Positions 55,085 through 62,757 of a stretch of 64,000 nt of DNA are shown one piece after another; position 1 is the stretch's first letter, and each line of letters starts with the position of its first letter. Source of the DNA: Paenibacillus dendritiformis (GTDB taxonomy: Bacteria > Bacillota > Bacilli > Paenibacillales > Paenibacillaceae); assembly GCF_015845845.1 (NCBI RefSeq), contig NZ_LDIG01000247.1, positions 1 to 64,000 on the forward strand. The letters run 5' to 3'. Both the position numbers and the translations under genes were made by a program. The notes under the pieces are model-generated. The model did not search any database. It had not been told where the DNA came from and worked only from the letters and a program-made list of their open reading frames with translations.

Positions 55085-55858
55085 CTACACACGGATATCC
55101 ATCAGCTTGTGAATCAACCACGCGCCGAGCAGCAAAAGCAGCAGCGCCACCGTGGCGATAACGCGGCCTGCGCCTTCATACAGCGCCGCCATGAAATCCG
55201 GGGAAGCCAGATTAAGAAAGGCCACAAACAGGAACGGAGCCGCCATCATCACTTTCATCTCCAGCCGCTTCTGGGCGACAAGAACGTCAATCTCCTGCTT
55301 AATATCCATCTTCTCGCCAATGACGGAAGACGTTCTCCGCACGACCTCGATCAAATCTCCTCCCGTCCGCTTGCAGGTGACCAGCACGTCGGCGAAATTC
55401 GAAATATCCTCCTGCGCGGCCCGGCGGCTCAAATCCATTACCGCCTGCTCGATCGGCTCCCCATTCTCCAGCCGCATCGCAATTATTCGCAGCTCCCGCT
55501 CCATCTCCACCTCGGTTCCCGGGTAGAGAAGCTTCAAATCGGCTATCGCCTCGCGGAACGCATTCTCCATGGAGCGCCCGGCTGACAGCGAGGAGGATAA
55601 GGAATATAGCGATTGCTTGAACTGCTGCGCGAGCCGGGTCCGCTTGCGCGCGAGCAGCGTATGCCGGCGAATGCGGGTATAGCGCAAACCAACGGCAGCC
55701 AGCAAAAGCATCCCCAGCCAATGGTGATAGAACAAGTATCCGACAGAGGCCATGACAGCGGCTCCGGAACTCAGGGCCGCCACCTTCTCCCTCCGGCTCA
55801 AAATATAATCGCTATATTGCGGCAGCCGCTGTTCAGCGGCCTCCGCCTGCTTCTCCAT
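55085..55858 (-). CDS. tadB: Tad pilus inner-membrane platform protein TadB
   Basis: The 257-residue T2SS-F-domain protein begins with a short soluble region, then helices, RLAQQFKQSLYSLSSSLSAG, then RSMENAFREAIADL, and DISNFADVLVTCKRTGGDLI with the conserved glycines. Two C-terminal helices close it. The start at 55858 is fixed by AAGGAGGTG upstream, and it overlaps the 3' end of tadA by 26 bases. The longer frame to 55942 is a shadow of tadA. Confidence 0.9.
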   Translation of the reverse strand: MEKQAEAAEQRLPQYSDYILSRREKVAALSSGAAVMASVGYLFYHHWLGMLLLAAVGLRYTRIRRHTLLARKRTRLAQQFKQSLYSLSSSLSAGRSMENAFREAIADLKLLYPGTEVEMERELRIIAMRLENGEPIEQAVMDLSRRAAQEDISNFADVLVTCKRTGGDLIEVVRRTSSVIGEKMDIKQEIDVLVAQKRLEMKVMMAAPFLFVAFLNLASPDFMAALYEGAGRVIATVALLLLLLGAWLIHKLMDIRV

Positions 55859-57131
55859 CGATATGCACCTCCTTGTCCTCCGGCAGCCGCAATCCTGCCA
55901 TCGCCAGCTTGCGCCGGTCCCGAAGCATATGCTGCGGGGCAAGGCGCCCGGCCATTCGACCTTTATCGGTGCCGGACTCCTCGAACCGGAACAGCGGCGC
56001 GAGGCGAACCTCCCCGTCCTGCAGGCCGATAATCTCCGAAATCTCCATCACCTTGCGCGATCCGTCGCGAAGACGGGCCAGATGCACGATGATATCGATG
56101 GCTGAGGCGATCTGCCGCCGAACGACCTCGACGGGAAGATTCGCGCCGCTCAGCACCATCGTCTCCAGGCGGCTGATCATATCGGCGGGCCCGTTGCTGT
56201 GGCCGGTGGACAAGGATCCGTCATGGCCGGTATTCATCGCCTGAAGCATATCCAGCGCCTCTGCCCCCCGGACCTCCCCGACGACGATGCGGTCCGGCCG
56301 CATCCGCAACGAGGCCCGGATCAAATCCCGCATCGTGACGGCTCCCTTTCCCTCCGTGTTGGCATTGCGCGTCTCCAAGGACACCAGGTTCGGAATGGTG
56401 CGAATCTGGAGCTCGGCCGCATCCTCGATCGTAATGACCCGCTCCTGGGGAGGAATGTACTGCGACAATGCATTAAGAAATGTGGTCTTGCCCGAACCGG
56501 TCCCCCCGCTGATGAAGATATTGAACTTGGCGGCGACCAGCGTCTGCAGGAGCAGAGCGGCCTGCTCGCTCAACGCGCCCAACCGGATCAGAGCGTCCAT
56601 CTTCATCGGTTCGGCCGGAAATTTGCGAATCGTAACCGTCGGCCCCTTGAGGGCGATCGGCGGCAGGACAACATGCACCCGCGAACCGTCCGGCAGCCGG
56701 GCATCGACGATGGGGGATGACTCGTTGACGACCCGGTTCACTTGGGACACGACCGCCTGGATGACATCCTCCAGCTTCTCCTCGGTCTCAAAGCCGACCT
56801 CCAGCCGTTCGACCCGCCCCTGGCGCTCGATGAAACACTCCTGATGGCTGTTGATCATAATCTCCGTAATGTCCGGATCGTCGACCAGCGGCTGGAGGGC
56901 GTCCAGGCCGCGGAACGAATAATAGACCCGCTTGACGATCTGCTCCAAGGCTTCCGACGTGAACTGCCCTGCTTGGGGGCTGGAGAACAGCGTCTGTTCA
57001 ATTCTCCCCATGAGCGCTTCATCCGGAATCGGGTCCCCCCATTCGAGACTGTCCCGAACGCGCTGCCGGGTCCAGGCATACGCTTCTTCCATCGCTTCCG
57101 GAACGGAAGGAACTGCTGCGCAATCGTTCAT
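55833..57131 (-). CDS. tadA: Tad pilus assembly ATPase TadA/CpaF
   Basis: This 432-residue secretion ATPase of the VirB11/CpaF type powers pilus assembly (and, in some systems, retraction). Motifs: Walker A NIFISGGTGSGKTTFLNALS, Asp box ITIEDAAELQIRTIPNLVSL, Walker B-like RPDRIVVGEVRGAEALDMLQ, and His box MNTGHDGSLSTGHSNGPAD. The N-terminal region carries DPDITEIMINSHQECFIE. The start at 57131 overlaps the tadZ stop as ATGA. Confidence 0.94.
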   Translation of the reverse strand: MNDCAAVPSVPEAMEEAYAWTRQRVRDSLEWGDPIPDEALMGRIEQTLFSSPQAGQFTSEALEQIVKRVYYSFRGLDALQPLVDDPDITEIMINSHQECFIERQGRVERLEVGFETEEKLEDVIQAVVSQVNRVVNESSPIVDARLPDGSRVHVVLPPIALKGPTVTIRKFPAEPMKMDALIRLGALSEQAALLLQTLVAAKFNIFISGGTGSGKTTFLNALSQYIPPQERVITIEDAAELQIRTIPNLVSLETRNANTEGKGAVTMRDLIRASLRMRPDRIVVGEVRGAEALDMLQAMNTGHDGSLSTGHSNGPADMISRLETMVLSGANLPVEVVRRQIASAIDIIVHLARLRDGSRKVMEISEIIGLQDGEVRLAPLFRFEESGTDKGRMAGRLAPQHMLRDRRKLAMAGLRLPEDKEVHIDGEAGGGR

Positions 57132-58270
57132 GAGACTTCCCTTCCGGGCGGCAGCCTGTGCAGAAGCTCCCGGTCGGCCCATTCGGCGACGGCAGATTGA
57201 TAGACGGCCGACTGCAGCCACTGATCGATGCGGTGCATCTGCTTCCAGCTCGGAATATACGGCAAATAGCCGGTAACCGGCGCATCGCGGTGCATCCACC
57301 GGTTCGCCATCATGCCCATATAGCGGTTCACGAGCAGCGCCAGTCTCCGAAGCCGGGTGCGGACCGCCTCATCGCCGGAGCGTTCCCATTGCCGGAACAG
57401 AAGCTCCGTCTTATGCACATGCGTCAGATCATCCTGCAGCAGCCAGACGATTCGATCCGCTTCTTCCCACAGGGCAGCGAACGCCGGCTGGCAGAACCCG
57501 CCCTCCGCGATAACGAGGTCGTACCGGCCGCTTCGTCGAAGAAGCCGGAGCAGCCGTCGCATGACCGGCCCATCGATGCCCTCCCATTCCTTCATCCAAT
57601 CGGCCGGGGCGAATAGCTCCGCGCCTTCCAGATCGGGAACGCCGAGCAGATAAGATTCCAGCGGCAGGGGCTTTCCGGCTTGATCCTTGCGCAGGTAATA
57701 CAGAAGCTGCGCCAACGGAGCAATCGCCGCAGGCTCGGGCCGAGCATGCAGAAGCGCATATTCCTGCACCGGGTCAACATTCAACAGCATGACGCGCTTC
57801 CCCTTGGCTGCCGCATGGCGGGCGAGATGAAGGGCTGCCGTCGTCTTGCCTGCGCCGCCTCCCAGCGAGCTGACGCCGAGCAGCATGCAGGACCGGCTAT
57901 CCGCACGGAAGGCAGCGCCTTCGTATTCCGTCCGGCAGCGTTCAATCAAGGATTGGAACAACTGCGGGAGCGGCTGATACGGATTCTCTGTCGTGCAGGC
58001 GAGCGGCAATGCATCAAGCCGCTCCTCCGCTGACAAAGCCGTAATCAAAATTCCTTCCAGCTCCTCCCCGCTCATCTCACGCAGTACTTCCGGGTCGGCG
58101 ACGACCATATGGATCCCCGGCTTCAATCCCAGGTAACGGCGCAGCGTGTCCGCCTGAGTGAACACCCGGAGGTGAAGCTGTTCGGCATAACCGGACTGCT
58201 TCCAATACTCCGTCCATGCATCGAGCAGTCGCTTGTGCGGATGAGCGACGACAATATCCCAAGTCTTCAT
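57128..58270 (-). CDS. tadZ: Tad pilus localisation ATPase TadZ/CpaE
   Basis: This 380-residue MinD-like ATPase would position the Tad machine. An N-terminal receiver-like domain (TWDIVVAHPHKRLLDAWTEY...) of about 125 residues precedes the deviant Walker A LLGVSSLGGGAGKTTAALHL and RVMLLNVDP. The ATPase region continues with LVIAEGGFCQPAF. The start at 58270 has GGAGAGGGG 7 bases upstream; the longer frame to 58432 runs through the leader hairpin and is rejected. First gene of the tad operon. Confidence 0.88.
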   Translation of the reverse strand: MKTWDIVVAHPHKRLLDAWTEYWKQSGYAEQLHLRVFTQADTLRRYLGLKPGIHMVVADPEVLREMSGEELEGILITALSAEERLDALPLACTTENPYQPLPQLFQSLIERCRTEYEGAAFRADSRSCMLLGVSSLGGGAGKTTAALHLARHAAAKGKRVMLLNVDPVQEYALLHARPEPAAIAPLAQLLYYLRKDQAGKPLPLESYLLGVPDLEGAELFAPADWMKEWEGIDGPVMRRLLRLLRRSGRYDLVIAEGGFCQPAFAALWEEADRIVWLLQDDLTHVHKTELLFRQWERSGDEAVRTRLRRLALLVNRYMGMMANRWMHRDAPVTGYLPYIPSWKQMHRIDQWLQSAVYQSAVAEWADRELLHRLPPGREVS

Positions 58271-58310
58271 TTTTCTTCCCCTCTCCTTCCGGCACGGATC
58301 CGCAAAACGC

Positions 58311-58371
58311 AAAAAAGCACCGCCATCAAGCAGGACATGCGCTGCATGTCCCGTCTGCTTGATGACGGTGC
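58311..58371 (-). terminator. Strong hairpin with T6 tail in the leader of the tad operon
   Basis: On the minus strand GCACCGTCATCAAGCAG pairs with CTGCTTGATGGCGGTGC, and inside this GGGACATGC pairs with GCATGTCC around AGC. Six Ts follow. It lies between a good promoter (58404-58432) and tadZ, so it either attenuates the tad operon or ends the transcript of the upstream chemoreceptor gene. Confidence 0.85.
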
Positions 58372-58403
58372 TTCCGTACCAACGTTCGTGTGAAGTTATT
58401 CCT

Positions 58404-58432
58404 AACATACCATAATTTTGATGCGGTTGCAA
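58404..58432 (-). promoter_or_regulatory. Predicted promoter of the tad operon
   Basis: On the minus strand TTGCAA and TATGTT are spaced by 17 bases, about 135 bases upstream of tadZ. Transcription would start near 58397 and pass through the hairpin at 58311-58371. Confidence 0.55.
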
Positions 58433-58445
58433 CCGGCTTTTTTAG

Positions 58446-58502
58446 ATGCCCGCATCCTGGCTGCAAGGATGCGGGCATGCTGCAGGTGCGCACGGCACCT
58501 GC
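58446..58502 (-). terminator. Two hairpins downstream of the chemoreceptor gene
   Basis: GCAGGTGC/GCACCTGC at 58482-58502 and ATGCCCGCATCC/GGATGCGGGCAT at 58446-58478 follow the stop codon at 58511 closely. Neither has a T tract on the minus strand. Confidence 0.5.
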
Positions 58503-58510
58503 CTGTCCAC

Positions 58511-60691
58511 TTAGTATTTGAACTGGGACAGCGTATCCTTCAGGTTGGTGGATACCTCCTCCAACTGCTGGGACAGCTCGACCAAGCGGTTGGAAATGTT
58601 CAATTGCTCGGTGCTGAGCGACGCCACCTCTTCCGAAGTAGCCGAAGCTTCTTCGGCAACGGCGCTTACGTTGCTCATCGCTTCGACGAGAATCGACTGT
58701 GCCTCGTTCAGTCGATCGATCGAACCGGTGACATTGCCGAGATGCTCGATCATGCCGCCCATCTGCTGCTGAACCGTGCCAAAAATGGCATCCGTCTCCT
58801 GCACCGCTTCGGCTTGCTTCTGGAATATCGGGAACGCGGCGGACAGCGCCGCTACCGTCTCGGTAATCTCCGTCTCGATCCGCTCCGTGATCTGCCCGAC
58901 GACGTCGATCGATTGCCGCGATTGATCGGCGAGGTTCCGAATCTCGTCGGCCACCACCATGAAGCCTTTGCCGGCGGCTCCCGCCCGCGCCGCTTCGATA
59001 GTCGCGTTCAGAGACAAAATATTCGTCTGCTTCGTCATGTTATGGATCATTTCCAACACTTTGCGAATCGACTGCGTGCTCTCGCTTAATTGCTTGATCC
59101 GCTCAGCCAGCGAGCGCATCATTTCTCCTGTCGATTCCGTTCTGGTCAAGAGCGAATTCATGTTGGATGCTCCCAATTCGCTGGACTGGGCAACCGCTTG
59201 AGCGGATGTATCCATCTGCACATTCGCATCGATGACATGCTTCATGTGTGAAGCCATATTATGGGTCAAGTCATGCCCGCGCTCGGCCTCGACAGCCAGC
59301 GAGGTCGCGCCCTTGGCGATCTCTTCGGTCGCCACGGCGATCTCTTTTGCCGAGATCGCGGTCGAACGGGAAGCTTCCGACAGGGATGCCGCCGTGTCCA
59401 ATACGGAGCGCGCGCTCGCCTCGGTGCTCTGAACCAGCGATGTAATCTGCTCCATCATCGTGTTGAAGCCGGCAGACAACTGCCCGATTTCGTCTTTGGT
59501 CTTCACGGTGGCCCGAACGGCCAGATTGCCTTGCGCCCCTTCATTCATCAGAGCGAGCAGCCTTACCATCGGCGTCGCTACCCACTGAATGACCAATCCG
59601 CCGAGAATAATGGCCAGCAGGGCGGCCCCGCCCATGGACAGGAACGTAACCAGGAGAATCGTGCTGGCATCCTTGGTCAGCTCCGTCACCGGCACGGCTC
59701 CGACAAGCGTCCAGCCGTTCACCTTGATCTGATCATAGACGAGCATCATCTTGCCGTCCTGATCGGAATACACGATGGAGCTTCCGCTCAGCTTCTTCTG
59801 CCCTTCTTCCTTGACCGGCTGAAGCCAATCGGCAGCGGCCTGAGTCAGCAGCTTGTCGTCCGGAGCGTAAATATATTGCCCGTTCGGATTCAAAATTTGA
59901 ATACTGGATCCGTCGCCGATATGAATGTCCCGCAACGAATTTTTCAGCGTGCGCTGCTTGATTTCCAAATAAATAATAAAGTTCGCCTCGCCCGAGTTCA
60001 GATCCCGCATCGGTCTCGCAATCCCGAATGTCGGCTCCGCGGCATCGCTCAACCCGCCCAGTTGCGTGCTGACCCATATCGATTGTCCGCTGCTGCTCTT
60101 CGCCTCCTGGAACCAGTCGGACTCCCACACTTTATCCAGAGCGCGGCGAACGCCCATGGCGGCGACCACCAGATCGGTCTTTTCCTTCGGAATCAAATAT
60201 ATGTTCTCGATCTGATCGTTGCTCATGCTATAGGTCTGCAGCGTCTTCGAGATGCTGTCGATCGCCTGGATCATATCATAAGTGCCGTCCTTGAGCCCTT
60301 TCAGCTTCGCCACCTGAGCCTTCAAGTTCGGATCGAACATAATCTGCATCGTCATATTGTTGAACTGCGTAAGCTGCATGTCCAGCTTCTGAGATGCTTG
60401 AATCATCGTCTGGTAGCTGGATTCCGCCGAGCGATCTTCGATCGCATTCTTCGCTACCGAGTAAGAGAACATCCCGACGGCGAAGACGAACACAATAATG
60501 CTGATGACGAAAACCAGGAACAGCTTCGCCCCGACCGATCGGGCCGGACTTTTGAACACGGAGGAAGAGACCATCTTCACCGTCTGTTTCACCGAGTTCA
60601 CAAAAGCGCGCTCTTTCCGATGTTCCGCTTTTGCTTTGGGCGCTTTTTGCCCTGATGTCCTCTTTTTGTCTTTCTGTTGCTTCTCCTTCAA
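58511..60691 (-). CDS. Methyl-accepting chemotaxis protein
   Basis: This 726-residue receptor has an unusually long basic cytoplasmic N-terminus (about 55 residues, KKRTSGQKAPKAKAEHRKER...). TM1 is LFLVFVISIIVFVFAVGMFS. An extracellular dCache-like domain follows (about 80-340: IYLIPKEKTDLVVAAMG, LNPNGQYIYAPDDKL, KMMLVYDQIKVNGWTLVGAV). TM2 is LVTFLSMGGAALLAIILGGL, then HAMP (VATPMVRLLALMNEGAQGNL) and the signalling domain with the tip KQTNILSLNATIEAARAGAA and FMVVADEIRNLADQSRQSID. The start is uncertain: ATG 60700 sits directly on its AAGGAG, so the TTG at 60691 (9 bases spacing) is preferred. The ligand is unknown. Confidence 0.92.
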   Translation of the reverse strand: MKEKQQKDKKRTSGQKAPKAKAEHRKERAFVNSVKQTVKMVSSSVFKSPARSVGAKLFLVFVISIIVFVFAVGMFSYSVAKNAIEDRSAESSYQTMIQASQKLDMQLTQFNNMTMQIMFDPNLKAQVAKLKGLKDGTYDMIQAIDSISKTLQTYSMSNDQIENIYLIPKEKTDLVVAAMGVRRALDKVWESDWFQEAKSSSGQSIWVSTQLGGLSDAAEPTFGIARPMRDLNSGEANFIIYLEIKQRTLKNSLRDIHIGDGSSIQILNPNGQYIYAPDDKLLTQAAADWLQPVKEEGQKKLSGSSIVYSDQDGKMMLVYDQIKVNGWTLVGAVPVTELTKDASTILLVTFLSMGGAALLAIILGGLVIQWVATPMVRLLALMNEGAQGNLAVRATVKTKDEIGQLSAGFNTMMEQITSLVQSTEASARSVLDTAASLSEASRSTAISAKEIAVATEEIAKGATSLAVEAERGHDLTHNMASHMKHVIDANVQMDTSAQAVAQSSELGASNMNSLLTRTESTGEMMRSLAERIKQLSESTQSIRKVLEMIHNMTKQTNILSLNATIEAARAGAAGKGFMVVADEIRNLADQSRQSIDVVGQITERIETEITETVAALSAAFPIFQKQAEAVQETDAIFGTVQQQMGGMIEHLGNVTGSIDRLNEAQSILVEAMSNVSAVAEEASATSEEVASLSTEQLNISNRLVELSQQLEEVSTNLKDTLSQFKY

Positions 60692-60700
60692 TTGTTTCAT

Positions 60701-61082
60701 CTCCTTGTCACAGTTGCGTTCTTAGCTGCGAATACGGCGATAGCGCTATCTCCGTTCGTGGCGATATTCAGATATTCATTCGAGACAAGCTCTGCGACTA
60801 TGGTGCTTGCGAACCATAGGGCTATCGGCTGCCTGTTCATGCCGCATGCAGTTCCGCAGGTTGCCGTCCGGCTGCGCAAAGCACTGTCATGGTAAATAAG
60901 GGCACATAATATAAGTATCGGATCGTAGGTCCTATTTCACAATAGGAACAGGGAAAATTTCTCTGAGAATGTAGCACGCCCCTGAAATTTTCCCCAAAAA
61001 AAAGACCGCATACCTACGAGCTTGACGCAGATATCGGTCTATAGTTGTTTTTTTGTCGATGCATGACGTATATCATCTCGTA
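60701..61082. other. Intergenic region upstream of the chemoreceptor gene
   Basis: No gene is seen. It contains the terminator of the upstream antiporter gene (60996-61041) and a small inverted repeat TCCTATT/AATAGGA near 60930-60949. The 5' region of the chemoreceptor gene follows; no clear promoter was assigned. Confidence 0.5.
60996..61041 (-). terminator. Terminator of the antiporter gene
   Basis: On the minus strand AGACCG, then ATATCTGCG pairs with CGTAGGTAT(G) and CGGTCT around TCAAGCT (one bulged G, two G-T pairs). A T8 tract follows. Confidence 0.9.
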
Positions 61083-62576
61083 CTATGGCACCTCTCCGTC
61101 CGCTTCCCGGTTCCGGCCGGAGCAGCATCCCTCCTTGACCGGCTCGGTGAACATGCTGCGCACCGTATCCAGATTTTTTTTGGCCACGAGCACATAAGCG
61201 ACGTCGCCGGCCTGCAGGCGGGTATGCCCCCGGGGGGCCAGCATTTCTTCCCCGCGCACGATGGCGGTGATCAGCGTATCTTCCGGCAGCTCCAGTTGCT
61301 GAAGCGTGCAGTTCTCGACACAGGTTCCCGGTTCGATTGACTTTTTGACCATATCCAGATTCGTCTTGCCGACAGAGACCAATTCGAGCCCTTGCCATAT
61401 TCCCGCAGATGGATCGCCCGCCCACCCCAGCCTCCTCGCCAGAGGCGAAATGGTCGCTCCCTGCACCAACGCCGAGGTCAGGACGATAAAGAAGATGACA
61501 TTGAAGAACAATTGGCCCTGCTCCAGCCCCGCAATCATCGGGTAGGTGGCGAGAACAATGGGCACGGCGCCCTTCAATCCCGCCCAGGCAATCAGCGTCT
61601 GCTCGCGGAGCGAGAAGCGCCCGAACAGCAAGCTCGCCGCCACCCCTAGCGGACGGGCGATCAGCATCAAAATCAGCGACAGCAGGATGGCCTGCCACAT
61701 CACTTCAACCAGTTCCCCGGGAAAGACGAGAAGCCCGAGCAGGATGAACATCAAAATTTGCATCATCCAGGCGAAGCCTTCATTGAAGCGGGTTATCGTG
61801 AAGCGGTATTGCAAATCGGCGTTGCCCAGCACCAGCGCCATGACGTAGACGGCGAGGAACCCGCTGCCGTGCAGCATCGCGGCTCCGCTGTACGTCACGA
61901 TGGACAGTCCGATCGACAGCACCGGATACAGTCCGGAGGTGTCCAGATGGATGCGGTTGACGATCTGAATCGCCAGCCAGCCGACGCCCAGCCCGAACAC
62001 GAGTCCGAACCCCATTTCCCACAGGAATGACAGAAACATGTAGAACAGATTCGCATTCGGCGTCTGGATCCACTCAATTAATGACACGGTGAGAAATACC
62101 GCCATCGGGTCGTTCGTGCCTGACTCCGCCTCCAATGTCGAGGACAGCTTGCGCTTCACCCGCTGGCTCCCCATGACCGCAAACACGGCCGCCGCGTCGG
62201 TGGAGCCGACAATCGCGCCGATGAGCAGGCCTTCCTTCCAGGAAATATCGAGAATGTAGGCCGCGCACAGGCCGAACACCAAGGCGGTTACGACAACGCC
62301 GAGCGTAGCAAGCGAGACGGCTGCGCCGACCACGGGCCGCATTTGCTTCCAGCTTGTCTGCATCCCGCCTTCGAACAGAATCACAATCAGCGCCAATATT
62401 CCGAATAACTGCGTCAGCTTCGTGTTGTCGAAGTAGATTAACCGGTTCATGATCATGCCGACGGCGATAAACAGCACGAGCGAAGGAACGTTAAAGCGAT
62501 TCGAAAACTTGGCGCTGACGACTCCGGCCAGCAGCAAAATGCCAAGCAGAAAGATAATCGTGTCGGTCGTCCACAA
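61083..62576 (-). CDS. nhaP2: K+/H+ (CPA1-type) antiporter, NhaP2-like, with RCK C-domain
   Basis: This 497-residue cation/proton antiporter has about 12 helices. Motifs include VPSLVLFIAVGMIMNRLIYF, GSTDAAAVFAVMGSQRVKRK, LSSTLEAESGTNDPMAVFLT and TLIAWAGLKGAVPIVLATYP, with the family's acidic and Asn-Asp residues. The last ~75 residues form a TrkA-C/RCK_C-like domain (LPEDTLITAIVRGEEMLAPR, GHTRLQAGDVAYVLVAKKN) that usually senses a ligand. It probably adjusts cytoplasmic K+ and pH. The start is a TTG at 62576 with GGAGGTG 7 bases ahead. Confidence 0.92.
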   Translation of the reverse strand: MWTTDTIIFLLGILLLAGVVSAKFSNRFNVPSLVLFIAVGMIMNRLIYFDNTKLTQLFGILALIVILFEGGMQTSWKQMRPVVGAAVSLATLGVVVTALVFGLCAAYILDISWKEGLLIGAIVGSTDAAAVFAVMGSQRVKRKLSSTLEAESGTNDPMAVFLTVSLIEWIQTPNANLFYMFLSFLWEMGFGLVFGLGVGWLAIQIVNRIHLDTSGLYPVLSIGLSIVTYSGAAMLHGSGFLAVYVMALVLGNADLQYRFTITRFNEGFAWMMQILMFILLGLLVFPGELVEVMWQAILLSLILMLIARPLGVAASLLFGRFSLREQTLIAWAGLKGAVPIVLATYPMIAGLEQGQLFFNVIFFIVLTSALVQGATISPLARRLGWAGDPSAGIWQGLELVSVGKTNLDMVKKSIEPGTCVENCTLQQLELPEDTLITAIVRGEEMLAPRGHTRLQAGDVAYVLVAKKNLDTVRSMFTEPVKEGCCSGRNREADGEVP

Positions 62577-62647
62577 TATTGCTCACCTCCGCTGACACCA
62601 TATTGTCTGATTACAATACTAGGATACCCAATTTGGAGGAAGCGCAA

Positions 62648-62679
62648 ATAAGCCGGAGTCTGCTTATGCATCTCCGGCT
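62648..62679 (-). terminator. Terminator of the P-type ATPase gene
   Basis: On the minus strand AGCCGGAG pairs with CTCCGGCT over a 13-base loop, with tail TATTTGCGCTT, about 80 bases after the stop. Confidence 0.65.
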
Positions 62680-62757
62680 CTTCGTCTTATTGACTCTATG
62701 ATATGTGAAATTATCGCGTTCATCATATGGATAGGAATCGGATCATTGCGGATAGCT

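Noticed and set aside
58270-58432. N-terminal extension of tadZ to 58432
   Set aside because: It would translate through the promoter and terminator hairpin; a good ribosome site stands before the ATG at 58270.
58300-58450. c-di-GMP riboswitch in front of the tad operon
   Set aside because: A GCCGGTTGC word looked promising, but the conserved GGCAAACC and GACGCAAAGCC parts of the aptamer are missing.
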